Below, in pieces: positions 8,523-16,622 of a stretch of 64,000 nucleotides of DNA. Each line of letters starts with the position of its first letter. The stretch's first letter is position 1. The translations under genes and the position numbers were made by a program. Where the stretch lies: assembly GCA_905214345.1 (NCBI GenBank), contig CAJMLV010000014.1:1-64000 (forward strand). The letters run 5' to 3'. The notes beneath the pieces are model-generated. The model was given only the letters and a program-made list of their open reading frames with translations, was not told the origin of the DNA and searched no databases. Source of the DNA: an uncultured bacterium. Lineage in GTDB: Bacteria; Bacillota; Clostridia; Oscillospirales; Ruminococcaceae.

Positions 8523-11500
8523 TCATCCTTGCTGTTTGGCTGCTTTTTTGGCCTGCCGGGCGGCAATTTTGGCCAGCTTGCGTTTGCTGGGCTTGAAACC
8601 GCGGAAAATCACATATGCGAACCACAGAATGAGCAGGACACAGACGGTGGTAACCGCCACACGCACCTTGGTGACAAAGCGCATGCCTTCGCTGAGCTGG
8701 CTGCCCGGCATGGCACCGTTCATGGCGCTGGAGTTGGCCGTCACATACAGGATGTGGTGCATGGCTTCCCGTGCATAGTGGTAGTGAGCGGGGTTCTGGG
8801 GATCAAAGTCAAAACGGGCGGCATTTTCGTCGTAGGTCAATTTGGCGTCACCGCCGGCTTCGATCATCTGGTAGCCATCCATGAACACGCCGGTGTTGGC
8901 GTTGTCGGTGAGGACAAAGCCGTCGAAGGCCCATTCATTGCGCAGGATGCCGGTGAGCAGATTGTAGGAACCGCCGGTCCAGGTAGCCCCCACGCGGTGG
9001 AACGCGGTCATGACCGCCTGGCAGGCAGGGATGGCGGTGGTGGCGTTGGCATAGCTGCCGTCATCCTGCTGTTCCAGATAGTTCAGTTCCACATCCCCCA
9101 CCTTCATGCACATTTCAAAGGGCTTGAGGTAAATTTCGCGGGCGGACTGTTCGTTGAGCCAGGTGACCAGGCTGTACTGTCCGTCACGGTCACCGCGATG
9201 ATTTTCCTGATCGTTGAAAGCAAAATGCTTGACGTAGGTGTACATGCCCTTGGAAGCAGCGCCGTAAACGCTCTGGGAGGCAACGGCACCGGAGAGGAAA
9301 GCGTCCTCGGAATAATATTCACCGTTACGGCCGCTGAACGGCGTGCGATGGATGTTCATGGAAGGAGCATACCAGCCGTTGGCGCCGCCCAGCAAGGCTT
9401 CGTTGCCGATCATCTCCCCGTATTCCAGTGCCAGGTCCAGGTTCCAGGTCTGGGCCAGGACCATGGATTTGGGGAACATCTTGCCGGTGCCGCCGTAAAT
9501 CAGGCCGGCGGCGGTATCGGCGTCGATGGTGAAGGGCTTCTGCACGCTGTCGATGCGTTCCACACCGTAACCGGACAGAGCGATGGTATTGTAGTAATCG
9601 TCTTCGGTCAGCTGATCCAGCAGCTGATCCCACAGGGGATCGTCATAGGCAAGGCCGCGCATCTGGATCAGAGTCAGGCCATTGTCGGCGCCGTAGACGG
9701 GTTCATCCGTAAAGGCGGCAGGGTCGGTGGGATTGCCGGATTCAAAGGAATCCAGCTGGGCCAGCAATTCGCTGCCGGCGGTCTTTTTCCAGGTGTAGGC
9801 CACGCCGTCATCGCCGTTGATCTCTCCGCCCCAGGTGCTGACAATATCACTGGGTTCGCCGTCATGCTGGGGGAAGGTTCCGGTCCAGTCGCTGCGGGTC
9901 AGGTAGGTAATATCCCCCTTGGCGTCGTCAAACTGGTTGGTGACCTGCGCGCCGGAGTAGCTGTCGGTTGCATAGGTGGTGGTATCGGTCTCGGTGATGT
10001 CGGGCGTATACAGGGAAACAAAGGCTGCATCGCCGTCAGCGGTCATCCCGTCCGCCACCGTCTTACCCTTGGCTGTCAGCACATTGTTGACGGCGGCGTG
10101 GGCATCCCGGGCAGCGGTAATGTAGTAGTCCCCGGCATCCAGAATGTAGGTTTTGGCGCCGTTGGCATCGTAGGCTTTGAGCTGTTCTTTATCAAAGGAA
10201 ACGGAAACGGTTTCGGAAGCACCAGGCTCCAGTTCCCCGGTCTTGGTATATCCCACCAGCATGACCGAAGCCTTCTCCACCCCGTTCTGGCGGTCATACT
10301 CGGTGTAGGGGCTCTGGACGTAGAGTTCCACCACATCCTTGCCCGCCACGCTGCCGGTGTTGGTCACATCCACCGTAACGGTGCAGGTGTCGCCGCTCCA
10401 GGAAATCTGCATATTGTCCCATTCAAAGGTGGTGTAGGACAAACCGTAGCCGAAAGGATAGCAGACTTCCGCGTCATAATCATAGTCACCCGCATTGCCC
10501 TGTCCCAGGACCACGTCTTCGTAGCGGGTTTCGTAATACTTGTAGCCCACATAAATGCCCTCGGCATAGCTGACGTAGTTGTACTTGGTGGGCTGCCCGG
10601 CTTCGTCGTAGTAGAGATAATCGCCGAAGTTCTGGGCAGCGGGGCTGGCCAGCGCGTCAGCCGCAAAGGTATCCACCGTGCGGCCGGAAGGATTGATGCT
10701 GCCGGTAAGTACACCGGGCAGCGCCTGCAGACCGTCCGGCGCAAAGATGACCGAACGAATGTTGGGGAACTGCTCCAACCAGTCCAGTTCCATGGCGGCA
10801 GTGGAATTGACCACCAGCACCACGTTGTCGAAATTGTCGTTCAGATACTGCAGAATTTCCAGTTCGGTGGAATCGGGTTCAATGTAGCTGCGGGCCTTGT
10901 CCTCCTCGGAATCGGCATGGTTGTACATGCTGCGGGGCATATCGCGGCCTTCGCCCACCACACGTTTGAGCACATAAACCGGTACGGTGCCCTCCACGCT
11001 TTCCAGCACCCCTTCGGTGCTCTGCATCACGGAAAGAGGGCATTCGTTGATGCGGAAGTCCTCGGCATCGCCGAAACTGATGGAACCGCTGCCCAGGGTG
11101 TACCCGGAACCGGCGCCGTTCTCATAGAAATCCACCAAAGTCTGGTTGATAGCCAGACCGGCATCCGCAAAGCACTGGGTCAGGGGCACGCCGCCGCCCA
11201 GCATACCGGCACCTACCATCAGCCCTGCCGTGTGGGAGCTGACCAGACTGACGGTGGTGTCTGCCGCCAGCGGCAGAGCATTGTTTTCATTCTTGAGCAG
11301 AACCAAGCCTTCGGCCGCGATCTGATCGGCCAGTTCATCCTCGGCTGCTGTGATGGTTTCGGCGGTGTAATCGGCCTTGTTGTATTCCAGGTCAAGGCCT
11401 TCGGTATCCAAGCCCGCGTTGTTGACCTTGCGGTCAAAGCCGTTCATCAGGCTGTTGACCATGCGGTCGTAGGCAGGCAGGATGGCGTTGACCGCAAAGA

Positions 11501-11570
11501 CCAGAACAGCCAAAATCACGATCAACAGGGTGCATACCAGCGTTCGCAGCGCCAGAAGCAATTTTTTCAT
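8523..11570 (-). CDS. GH3 glycosidase with inverted domain order and two membrane anchors
   Basis: A 1015-residue GH3 family protein. It starts at the ATG at 11570, which has AAAAGGAGG upstream; the open frame extends further but without a start signal. It opens with a membrane helix (LLLALRTLVCTLLIVILAVL). Next comes what is normally the second GH3 domain (AEGLVLLKNENNALPL, about residue 90), then the fibronectin-like domain (GYGLSYTTFEW, about 380). Only then does the catalytic barrel appear (GLTLIQMRGL, about 627), with KHFAFNDQENHRG and FVLTDNAN (candidate nucleophile Asp about 888). A second membrane helix is near 977-997 and the tail is Lys/Ala-rich. Such permuted GH3 enzymes are known in ruminal and gut Firmicutes. 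Two anchors would put the catalytic part outside with both ends inside. Confidence 0.85.
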   Translation of the reverse strand: MKKLLLALRTLVCTLLIVILAVLVFAVNAILPAYDRMVNSLMNGFDRKVNNAGLDTEGLDLEYNKADYTAETITAAEDELADQIAAEGLVLLKNENNALPLAADTTVSLVSSHTAGLMVGAGMLGGGVPLTQCFADAGLAINQTLVDFYENGAGSGYTLGSGSISFGDAEDFRINECPLSVMQSTEGVLESVEGTVPVYVLKRVVGEGRDMPRSMYNHADSEEDKARSYIEPDSTELEILQYLNDNFDNVVLVVNSTAAMELDWLEQFPNIRSVIFAPDGLQALPGVLTGSINPSGRTVDTFAADALASPAAQNFGDYLYYDEAGQPTKYNYVSYAEGIYVGYKYYETRYEDVVLGQGNAGDYDYDAEVCYPFGYGLSYTTFEWDNMQISWSGDTCTVTVDVTNTGSVAGKDVVELYVQSPYTEYDRQNGVEKASVMLVGYTKTGELEPGASETVSVSFDKEQLKAYDANGAKTYILDAGDYYITAARDAHAAVNNVLTAKGKTVADGMTADGDAAFVSLYTPDITETDTTTYATDSYSGAQVTNQFDDAKGDITYLTRSDWTGTFPQHDGEPSDIVSTWGGEINGDDGVAYTWKKTAGSELLAQLDSFESGNPTDPAAFTDEPVYGADNGLTLIQMRGLAYDDPLWDQLLDQLTEDDYYNTIALSGYGVERIDSVQKPFTIDADTAAGLIYGGTGKMFPKSMVLAQTWNLDLALEYGEMIGNEALLGGANGWYAPSMNIHRTPFSGRNGEYYSEDAFLSGAVASQSVYGAASKGMYTYVKHFAFNDQENHRGDRDGQYSLVTWLNEQSAREIYLKPFEMCMKVGDVELNYLEQQDDGSYANATTAIPACQAVMTAFHRVGATWTGGSYNLLTGILRNEWAFDGFVLTDNANTGVFMDGYQMIEAGGDAKLTYDENAARFDFDPQNPAHYHYAREAMHHILYVTANSSAMNGAMPGSQLSEGMRFVTKVRVAVTTVCVLLILWFAYVIFRGFKPSKRKLAKIAARQAKKAAKQQG

Positions 11571-11588
11571 GGGTGGTTTCCTCCTTTT

Positions 11589-11653
11589 CGGGCTTTGCTG
11601 TGCAGCCCGTTTATCTGCCCTTATTGTAGCAAAGGCAGCACAGGACGGTTCAA
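11589..11653 (-). promoter_or_regulatory. Probable promoter and leader hairpin of the glucosidase cassette
   Basis: A -10 TACAAT (minus strand, 11628-11623) has TTGAAC 19 bases upstream, a long but usable spacing. A hairpin CGGGCT...AGCCCG (11589-11609) sits just before the ribosome binding site. The wider 245-base gap up to 11815 also holds the direct repeat TTGACGA twice, 22 bases apart (11698-11726). Confidence 0.45.
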
Positions 11654-11777
11654 AACCTGCATATTCTGCCGCCTTTCCGGCACGTTTTGATTTTTCGTCG
11701 TCAAAAGAGGGATTTTTTATCGTCAACTCCGACAATCCGAACCGGTTTTCATTTGTGCGTTTTGCCAGAATTTGAAA

Positions 11778-11801
11778 CAGCCGCCCGGCAAAGGGCGGCT
11801 G
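11778..11801 (-). terminator. Terminator after the sensor kinase gene
   Basis: CAGCCGCCC and GGGCGGCTG form a 9-base stem around a 6-base loop, followed on the minus strand by TTTCAAATT. The T tract is weak, so some readthrough into the glucosidase cassette is possible. Confidence 0.55.
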
Positions 11802-11815
11802 TACAGACCTTATGT

Positions 11816-13111
11816 TTAACCGGCGTTCCGGTTTTCCTGGGGCAGCAGCACCCGCAGGGTAAACCAATTGTTTTCGCAGTGAACAGTGACCGTGCCGCCG
11901 TATTTCTGGGCGGTGGCACGGATGCTCTTGATGCCATAGCCGCCGTGGGCCCCCGGGCGGGGCGTGCCGTCCCGGGTCAGTTCAGGCAGAGTTTCGCAGT
12001 AGTTTTCAAAGCGCAGCATCACAAAGCCGTTCTGGGCATACACCGCCGTGCGGATCAGCCGCTTTTCGGTATCCGCGATGGTCTCCACGCTCTCGGTGGC
12101 ATTGTCCAGAGCGGTGCCCACGATGGTGCAGATGTCCGCCGTGGTCATGAAATCCAGCAGGTGGCCGTCGGCCACACAGGTCAGGTTGATGTCATGCTGC
12201 TGGCAGTACAGGCTTTTTGCCGTGAGCAGGGTATCCAGTACCGGATTGCCGGTCTTGTTCTGGGCCTCGTACATGCGGATACCGCTTTCCATCTCGTCCA
12301 GGGCGGCGGCCTGTTTGCCGGGGTCCCGCTCCGCCCGGATGGCCGCGATCTGCACCTTCAGGTCGTGGTAGCGTCGGTTGAGCAGATGGATGTTCTCTTT
12401 GCTCTGGCGGTACTGTTCATACTGGCGGCGGAGCACGTTGTCCATGGCGGAAAGTTCCTCATGCAGACGGGCTTCCCGCAGCTGCTCCTGCTGGATGGAC
12501 AGAATCAGCACCCCGGCAAAATCCACCAGCGTGCGGATATAGAACACGCTCATGGTGTTGCTGCCGGCCTGGGCAAAGCTCAGGTTGCTCACCGCAAAGG
12601 CGGTGACGGCCATGACCACCGCACTGCCCAGGGAACGGCCGCCGGCGACCACGGCAGCCTGTCTGCCCTGCCCGCCGCGGCGGAAATCGAACCAGAAGGT
12701 AAAGGCATATACCCCCGCGTACACCACCGCCATCAGCAGCAGGGAAACCGGATGAAATCCGGAACGTTCCGGCCAGAGATAGCAGTGAAGCTGCCATTCC
12801 AGGCTGGCGGCGAACTCTGCAAGGATAAACGCCCGGGCGCAGCAGTAGCCCGCCTCCAGGGCGGAAATCTCACACACCGAAAGGAGCATCAGGTACATGC
12901 CCCCTACCGCGGCAGCCATGCAGGGAATCCACCAGACCAGCGGCACCCGGCCGGTGAGCTGCAAAAACGCTCCCATTGCCAGCAGCCAGCCCCCGCTGAG
13001 CAGAGCGGTGGCCACCTTGCCGAAGCGGGGCCGCAGCGCCAGCACATACAGCATACAGGCCAGCCATTCCGCCAAAGCGGTGTACAGGCGGGGAATATCC
13101 GGCAGCATCAT
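11816..13111 (-). CDS. Sensor histidine kinase, GHKL type (LytTR-partner class)
   Basis: A 431-residue membrane sensor. The first about 205 residues are six or so hydrophobic helices. A coiled stretch follows (LREARLHEELSAMDNVLRRQ) and then the phosphoacceptor region RRYHDLKVQ (His about residue 256). A GHKL ATP-binding domain comes last, with the N box TALDNATES and G box GGYGIKSI. This architecture is that of AgrC/ComD-like kinases that work with LytTR regulators, rather than the longer LytS sensor. Its ATG overlaps the stop of the response-regulator gene by 4 bases (ATGA), so the pair is co-translated. The signal is unknown. Confidence 0.85.
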   Translation of the reverse strand: MMLPDIPRLYTALAEWLACMLYVLALRPRFGKVATALLSGGWLLAMGAFLQLTGRVPLVWWIPCMAAAVGGMYLMLLSVCEISALEAGYCCARAFILAEFAASLEWQLHCYLWPERSGFHPVSLLLMAVVYAGVYAFTFWFDFRRGGQGRQAAVVAGGRSLGSAVVMAVTAFAVSNLSFAQAGSNTMSVFYIRTLVDFAGVLILSIQQEQLREARLHEELSAMDNVLRRQYEQYRQSKENIHLLNRRYHDLKVQIAAIRAERDPGKQAAALDEMESGIRMYEAQNKTGNPVLDTLLTAKSLYCQQHDINLTCVADGHLLDFMTTADICTIVGTALDNATESVETIADTEKRLIRTAVYAQNGFVMLRFENYCETLPELTRDGTPRPGAHGGYGIKSIRATAQKYGGTVTVHCENNWFTLRVLLPQENRNAG

Positions 13112-13818
13112 TCGCCCCCACCTCCGATGTAATCGGTGAGAGCCTCCATAAACGCCTTCTTTTTGGGGCGGCTGATCTGCAATTCATAGGGACCCACCTG
13201 CACGGTGTTTTGCTGCACCCCCATCACCTGGGCCAGGTTCACCAGATACCCGCTGTTGCAGCGGGCAAAAGGCTTGCCTGCCAGCTTTTCCTCAAAGCTT
13301 TTCAGGGTACCGGAAACGGTCAGGTCACCGTCCTCGGCATACAGGCGCACCTTGTGGCCTTCGCTTTCCAGATAATACAGGGTGCTTACATCCACCCGGC
13401 GCAGTCCGCCTTCCACCGGCACGGTGAGAAAGGTTTTCTGCCGGGCCCGCAGGCGGGACACCGCTTTTTGCAGCTGCTGGGAAAAGGCAAAGTAGGGTAC
13501 CGGCTTGAGAACATAGTCCAGTGCATCCACCGCGTAACCCCGGATGGCAAACTGAGCCATGTTGGTGATGAAGATGAGCAGCACATCCTTGTCCATCTGA
13601 CGGATGCGCTCGGCGGCCGCCATGCCGTCCATGCGGCGCATCTGCACATCCAGCAGGATGATGTCATACACAGCCCGATAGTCGGAGACGATCTCGTCCC
13701 CGTCATCAAACAGGCTCAACTCAAACATCCGCCCGAACTGCCGCTCATAGCGGCGGATATAATCGGCCAGCTGGGCCTGCACCTGCTTGTCATCTTCCAC
13801 AATGGCAATGCGGATCAC
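13108..13818 (-). CDS. LytTR-family response regulator
   Basis: A 236-residue regulator: receiver domain with acidic pocket VEDD and phosphoacceptor Asp in YDIILLDVQM (about residue 56), conserved Lys in VLKPV, then a C-terminal LytTR DNA-binding domain starting near TVPVEGGLRRVDV and ending in RPKKKAFMEAL. The start is a GTG with AGGAGG nine bases upstream. Its own promoter lies just upstream. Its neighbour lrgAB is the classical target of LytSR systems in staphylococci, so control of lrgAB is a reasonable inference; the glucosidase cassette downstream is another possible target. Confidence 0.88.
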   Translation of the reverse strand: MIRIAIVEDDKQVQAQLADYIRRYERQFGRMFELSLFDDGDEIVSDYRAVYDIILLDVQMRRMDGMAAAERIRQMDKDVLLIFITNMAQFAIRGYAVDALDYVLKPVPYFAFSQQLQKAVSRLRARQKTFLTVPVEGGLRRVDVSTLYYLESEGHKVRLYAEDGDLTVSGTLKSFEEKLAGKPFARCNSGYLVNLAQVMGVQQNTVQVGPYELQISRPKKKAFMEALTDYIGGGGE

Positions 13819-13853
13819 AGTCTTTGCCCTCCTCTCCCCTTTTTCATGTTTCC

Positions 13854-13883
13854 ATTATATCCGGCATCCGCCGTTTTTGTAAA
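13854..13883 (-). promoter_or_regulatory. Promoter of the two-component system genes
   Basis: On the minus strand TTTACA (13883-13878), an 18-base spacer and TATAAT (13859-13854), 35 bases before the GTG start. Confidence 0.65.
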
Positions 13884-13891
13884 CCGCGCTG

Positions 13892-14584
13892 TTACGCAAA
13901 CTGGGCAAACACCGAAGCTCCGCCCACAGTGATCAGGCCGGACAGCACAATAGCCAGACTGCTGATGGCGCCTTCCACCTCACCCAGTTCCATGGCCTTG
14001 GCGGTCCCGATGGCATGGGCCGAGGACCCCAGTGCCAGTCCCTTGGCCACCGGATGGGTCAGGCGGAACACCTTGCAGAACACATCTCCCAGCAGGTTGC
14101 CCAGGATACCGGTGACGACAATGACCGCCACCGTGATGGTGACGATGCCGCCCAGTTCTTCGGCCACACCCATACCGATGGCAGTGGTGATGCTTTTGGG
14201 CAGAAGGGTCACACACATGGAATGTTCCAGCGAAAGCAGGCGGCACAGCAGCAGGATGGTCCCCATGCTGGTGAGCGCCCCCGCGGTGACGGCGCAGAGG
14301 ATGGCCCCCGGATACTTCCGCAGAAAATGCCACTGCCGGTACAGCGGCAGGGCCAGGCAGACCGTGGCAGGGGTAAGCAGCAGACTCAGGGGTTCGGCAC
14401 CTTCGGCAAAGGTGGCATAGGGCATACCGCTGATCTGCAAAAAGGCAATGCACAGAAGGATGGCCACCAGCAGCGGATTGATCAGCCCGCTGTTCAGACG
14501 GCGGCGCAATACCATGCCCAGCAGATAGAATCCGATGCACAGCGCCAGAGGCAGGTAGGCCGACAGGACGTAAAACTCACTCAT
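13892..14584 (-). CDS. lrgB: LrgB-like murein hydrolase/antiholin-type export regulator
   Basis: A 230-residue polytopic membrane protein of the LrgB/YohK family, usually 220-235 residues. The characteristic LPKSITTAIGMGVAEELGG and GLALGSSAHAIGTAKA segments are intact. LrgA and LrgB together modulate murein hydrolase activity and, in several species, export small metabolites during overflow metabolism. The ATG at 14584 overlaps the end of lrgA by 8 bases. It ends 73 bases before the response-regulator gene, leaving room for that gene's promoter. Confidence 0.9.
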   Translation of the reverse strand: MSEFYVLSAYLPLALCIGFYLLGMVLRRRLNSGLINPLLVAILLCIAFLQISGMPYATFAEGAEPLSLLLTPATVCLALPLYRQWHFLRKYPGAILCAVTAGALTSMGTILLLCRLLSLEHSMCVTLLPKSITTAIGMGVAEELGGIVTITVAVIVVTGILGNLLGDVFCKVFRLTHPVAKGLALGSSAHAIGTAKAMELGEVEGAISSLAIVLSGLITVGGASVFAQFA

Positions 14585-14978
14585 GGCGGGCCTCCTTCTT
14601 TCTGTCCAGCAGGCGCTGGGCCACCACGCCGGTGACGCCGAACACCAGCACGGTGGACACCAGGGTGATGAGAAGCACCGGCACCAGCACGGGGCGCAGG
14701 TCCTCCCAGCTGGCCACCAGGCCCACCCCTGCCGGCACAAAGAGCAGGGGCATGATCTCCACCAGGAAATCCGCCGTACGCTCTACTTTGGCCGGGTGCA
14801 GCCAGCCTGCCTTGAGGGCCGCCAGAAGGCCCAGCAGGCCGTAGATGCTGGCAGGCACCGGCAGCGGAAGCAGGTGATGAGCCAGTTCCCCCGCCAGAGA
14901 AAAGCCGAAGATCCAAAACAATTCCTTGATGCGTTCCAAGGGGGACACATCCTTTCCCTTTTCTTTTATCTTGCCCAT
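14577..14978 (-). CDS. lrgA: LrgA/CidA-family holin-like protein
   Basis: A 133-residue protein with four predicted helices and the family core PVPASIYGLLGLL and VERTADFLVEIMPLLFVPAGVG. It is the partner of LrgB, acting at the cytoplasmic membrane. The ATG at 14978 is used here. Its only Shine-Dalgarno-like sequence (GGGGGGAG, complement of 14989-14996) lies inside the 3' arm of the terminator of the preceding gene. A TTG start at codon 14 (LERIKELF), preceded by AAAGGA, is an alternative. No clear promoter was seen between the sugar transferase gene and lrgA. Confidence 0.85.
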   Translation of the reverse strand: MGKIKEKGKDVSPLERIKELFWIFGFSLAGELAHHLLPLPVPASIYGLLGLLAALKAGWLHPAKVERTADFLVEIMPLLFVPAGVGLVASWEDLRPVLVPVLLITLVSTVLVFGVTGVVAQRLLDRKKEARHE

Positions 14979-14987
14979 TACGGCAAA

Positions 14988-15015
14988 ACTCCCCCCGCCG
15001 GACGGCGGAGGGAGT
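14988..15015 (-). terminator. Terminator of the sugar transferase gene, overlapping the lrgA start region
   Basis: ACTCCCCCCGCC pairs with GGCGGAGGGAGT (one mismatch, 4-base loop), followed by a short TTTT on the minus strand. It lies 5 bases after the sugar transferase stop and 9 bases before the lrgA ATG. Confidence 0.65.
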
Positions 15016-15020
15016 GAAGG

Positions 15021-16466
15021 TTATTCCGCGCCGGTACGCCGGATCACTACGCCCACAGTCTTGACCAGGATACGAATATCCAGCCCCAGCGACCAGTTGT
15101 CGATATAGGCCACATCCATCTTGACCACATCCTCAAAGTTCTGGATGTTGCTGCGGCCGCTGACCTGCCACAGACCGGTCAGGCCCGGTTTCATGGACAG
15201 GCGGCGCTTGTGGTGGGAATCGTACTGTTCGTACTCGTCCAATGTGGGCGGGCGGGTCCCCACCAGGCTCATGTCCCCTTTCAGGATGTTCCAGAACTGG
15301 GGCAGTTCGTCAATGGAAGTGCGGCGGATGAACTTGCCCACCTTGGTGATACGGGGGTCATCATCCATCTTGAACATCAGGCCCTGCATCTTGTTCTGGG
15401 CCATCAGGTCTTTTTTGCGCTGCTCGGCATCCATATACATGCTGCGCAGCTTGCAGATATAGAAGGTGCGGCCGTTGAGCCCCACCCGCTTCTGGCGGAA
15501 AAAGAGCGGACCGGGACTTTCCAGCTTGAGAGGGATGGCGGTCACCGCAATGATGGGAACGGAGATGATCAGCCCCACCAGCGCTCCCACAATATCCATG
15601 ATGCGTTTGAGGATCATGGCGCCGAAGTCATGTTCCCCCGCCGTGATGGTGACGAACGGCACACCGCCGGCAGTTTCCACGCTGGTCTGCAGCCGGGGAA
15701 GCCATTCTCCGTTCCGCCGGGCGTTGGAAGTGTAGGGTTCCAGCACGGTCACATTCAGGTGTACGCACAGGCCCATGCTCTCCATCTCGCTGAGCAGCGG
15801 ACGCAGGGAATCTCCGCTGCGGTACGGCACGTTCACATATACTTCATCCAGGGGTTCCCGTCGAATCCAGTCCAGGGCATCCTCATACCCGGCTGCCACC
15901 GGCACGCCGTCCACCCATCTCTCCGGTTTTTCCACATCCAGCAGGACCACGCCCTGGAGTTTTTTGGCCCAGTCGTGCTTGAGGTCATGAATGAGCGCCG
16001 GCGCACGGTCACTGGTGGTGATGATGCCCACCAGTGTGGCCAGCGATCCCTTATAGAAATACTTGTTCAGGTAGGTTTTCAGGGCTGTATGGGACAGAAA
16101 CAGACAGATTGCATTGGTGCCCAGAATGCCCACATACAGATACCGGGATTCCAGCAGGGTGGCCTTGGTCATCAGCAGGCAGACAGCCAGTGTAGCCCCC
16201 AGCAGAACGGTGTTCTGCAAACAGAGAAGCATCTCCGCTTTCCAACCGCGCCGGGTCAGCTTTGAGGAACCGTTGAACCCTGCAAACACCACCACAAAAG
16301 CAAGCAGCAGGATCAGGATAAACTGTCCCCAGTCCTGCCGGGTATAATCCAGCAGCACGTGCAGGACCTTGTCGGTCACCAGCCAGGCCACGACCACGCT
16401 GACCATCAGGCTGATGATGTCGGCCAACAGGTTCAGCAGGTATTGAATTCTATCTTTTTTCGCCAC
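15021..16466 (-). CDS. Polyprenyl-phosphate sugar phosphotransferase (WbaP/EpsE type)
   Basis: An initiating sugar transferase that moves a sugar-1-phosphate from a UDP-sugar to undecaprenyl phosphate, the first step of exopolysaccharide or capsule synthesis. Four N-terminal helices and a CoA-binding-like middle domain lead to a further helix (IVGALVGLIISVPIIAV). The catalytic domain follows, with SPGPLFFRQKRVG, KLRSMY, RRTSIDELPQFWN, DMSLVGTRP and KPGLTGLWQVSGR all intact. The GTG at 16466 is preferred since AGGGGG precedes it; a TTG at 16508 would add 14 residues but has no ribosome binding site. No capsule cluster surrounds it, so the recipient glycan is unknown. Confidence 0.88.
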   Translation of the reverse strand: MAKKDRIQYLLNLLADIISLMVSVVVAWLVTDKVLHVLLDYTRQDWGQFILILLLAFVVVFAGFNGSSKLTRRGWKAEMLLCLQNTVLLGATLAVCLLMTKATLLESRYLYVGILGTNAICLFLSHTALKTYLNKYFYKGSLATLVGIITTSDRAPALIHDLKHDWAKKLQGVVLLDVEKPERWVDGVPVAAGYEDALDWIRREPLDEVYVNVPYRSGDSLRPLLSEMESMGLCVHLNVTVLEPYTSNARRNGEWLPRLQTSVETAGGVPFVTITAGEHDFGAMILKRIMDIVGALVGLIISVPIIAVTAIPLKLESPGPLFFRQKRVGLNGRTFYICKLRSMYMDAEQRKKDLMAQNKMQGLMFKMDDDPRITKVGKFIRRTSIDELPQFWNILKGDMSLVGTRPPTLDEYEQYDSHHKRRLSMKPGLTGLWQVSGRSNIQNFEDVVKMDVAYIDNWSLGLDIRILVKTVGVVIRRTGAE

Positions 16467-16531
16467 AGGTTTTTCCCCCTGGTCGCTCTTCGTTTTTGCC
16501 TTTCTCAATCAGATAAAGGCATACTATTTCT

Positions 16532-16560
16532 AGCATACCACAAAACCCCTGCCGGTGCAA
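16532..16560 (-). promoter_or_regulatory. Promoter of the sugar transferase gene
   Basis: On the minus strand TTGCAC (16560-16555), 17-base spacer, TATGCT (16537-16532). The -35 box lies in the loop and the spacer in one arm of the terminator that ends the upstream gene. Confidence 0.55.
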
Positions 16561-16574
16561 CGGCAGGGGTTTTG
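16541..16574. terminator. Terminator after the phosphoribosyltransferase-like gene
   Basis: CAAAACCCCTGCCG pairs perfectly with CGGCAGGGGTTTTG around a 6-base loop, with T tracts on both sides. Confidence 0.85.
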
Positions 16575-16622
16575 CGAAAAGAGAAAAGGACATCAGGGCA
16601 AAATGCCCCGCTCATGGGCGTT

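Noticed and set aside
6343..11690. Two very long plus-strand open frames (811 and 1065 codons) across the glucosidase genes
   Set aside because: They are rich in Gly/His/Gln as expected of antisense reading of GC-rich codons. The GH3 motifs are on the minus strand.
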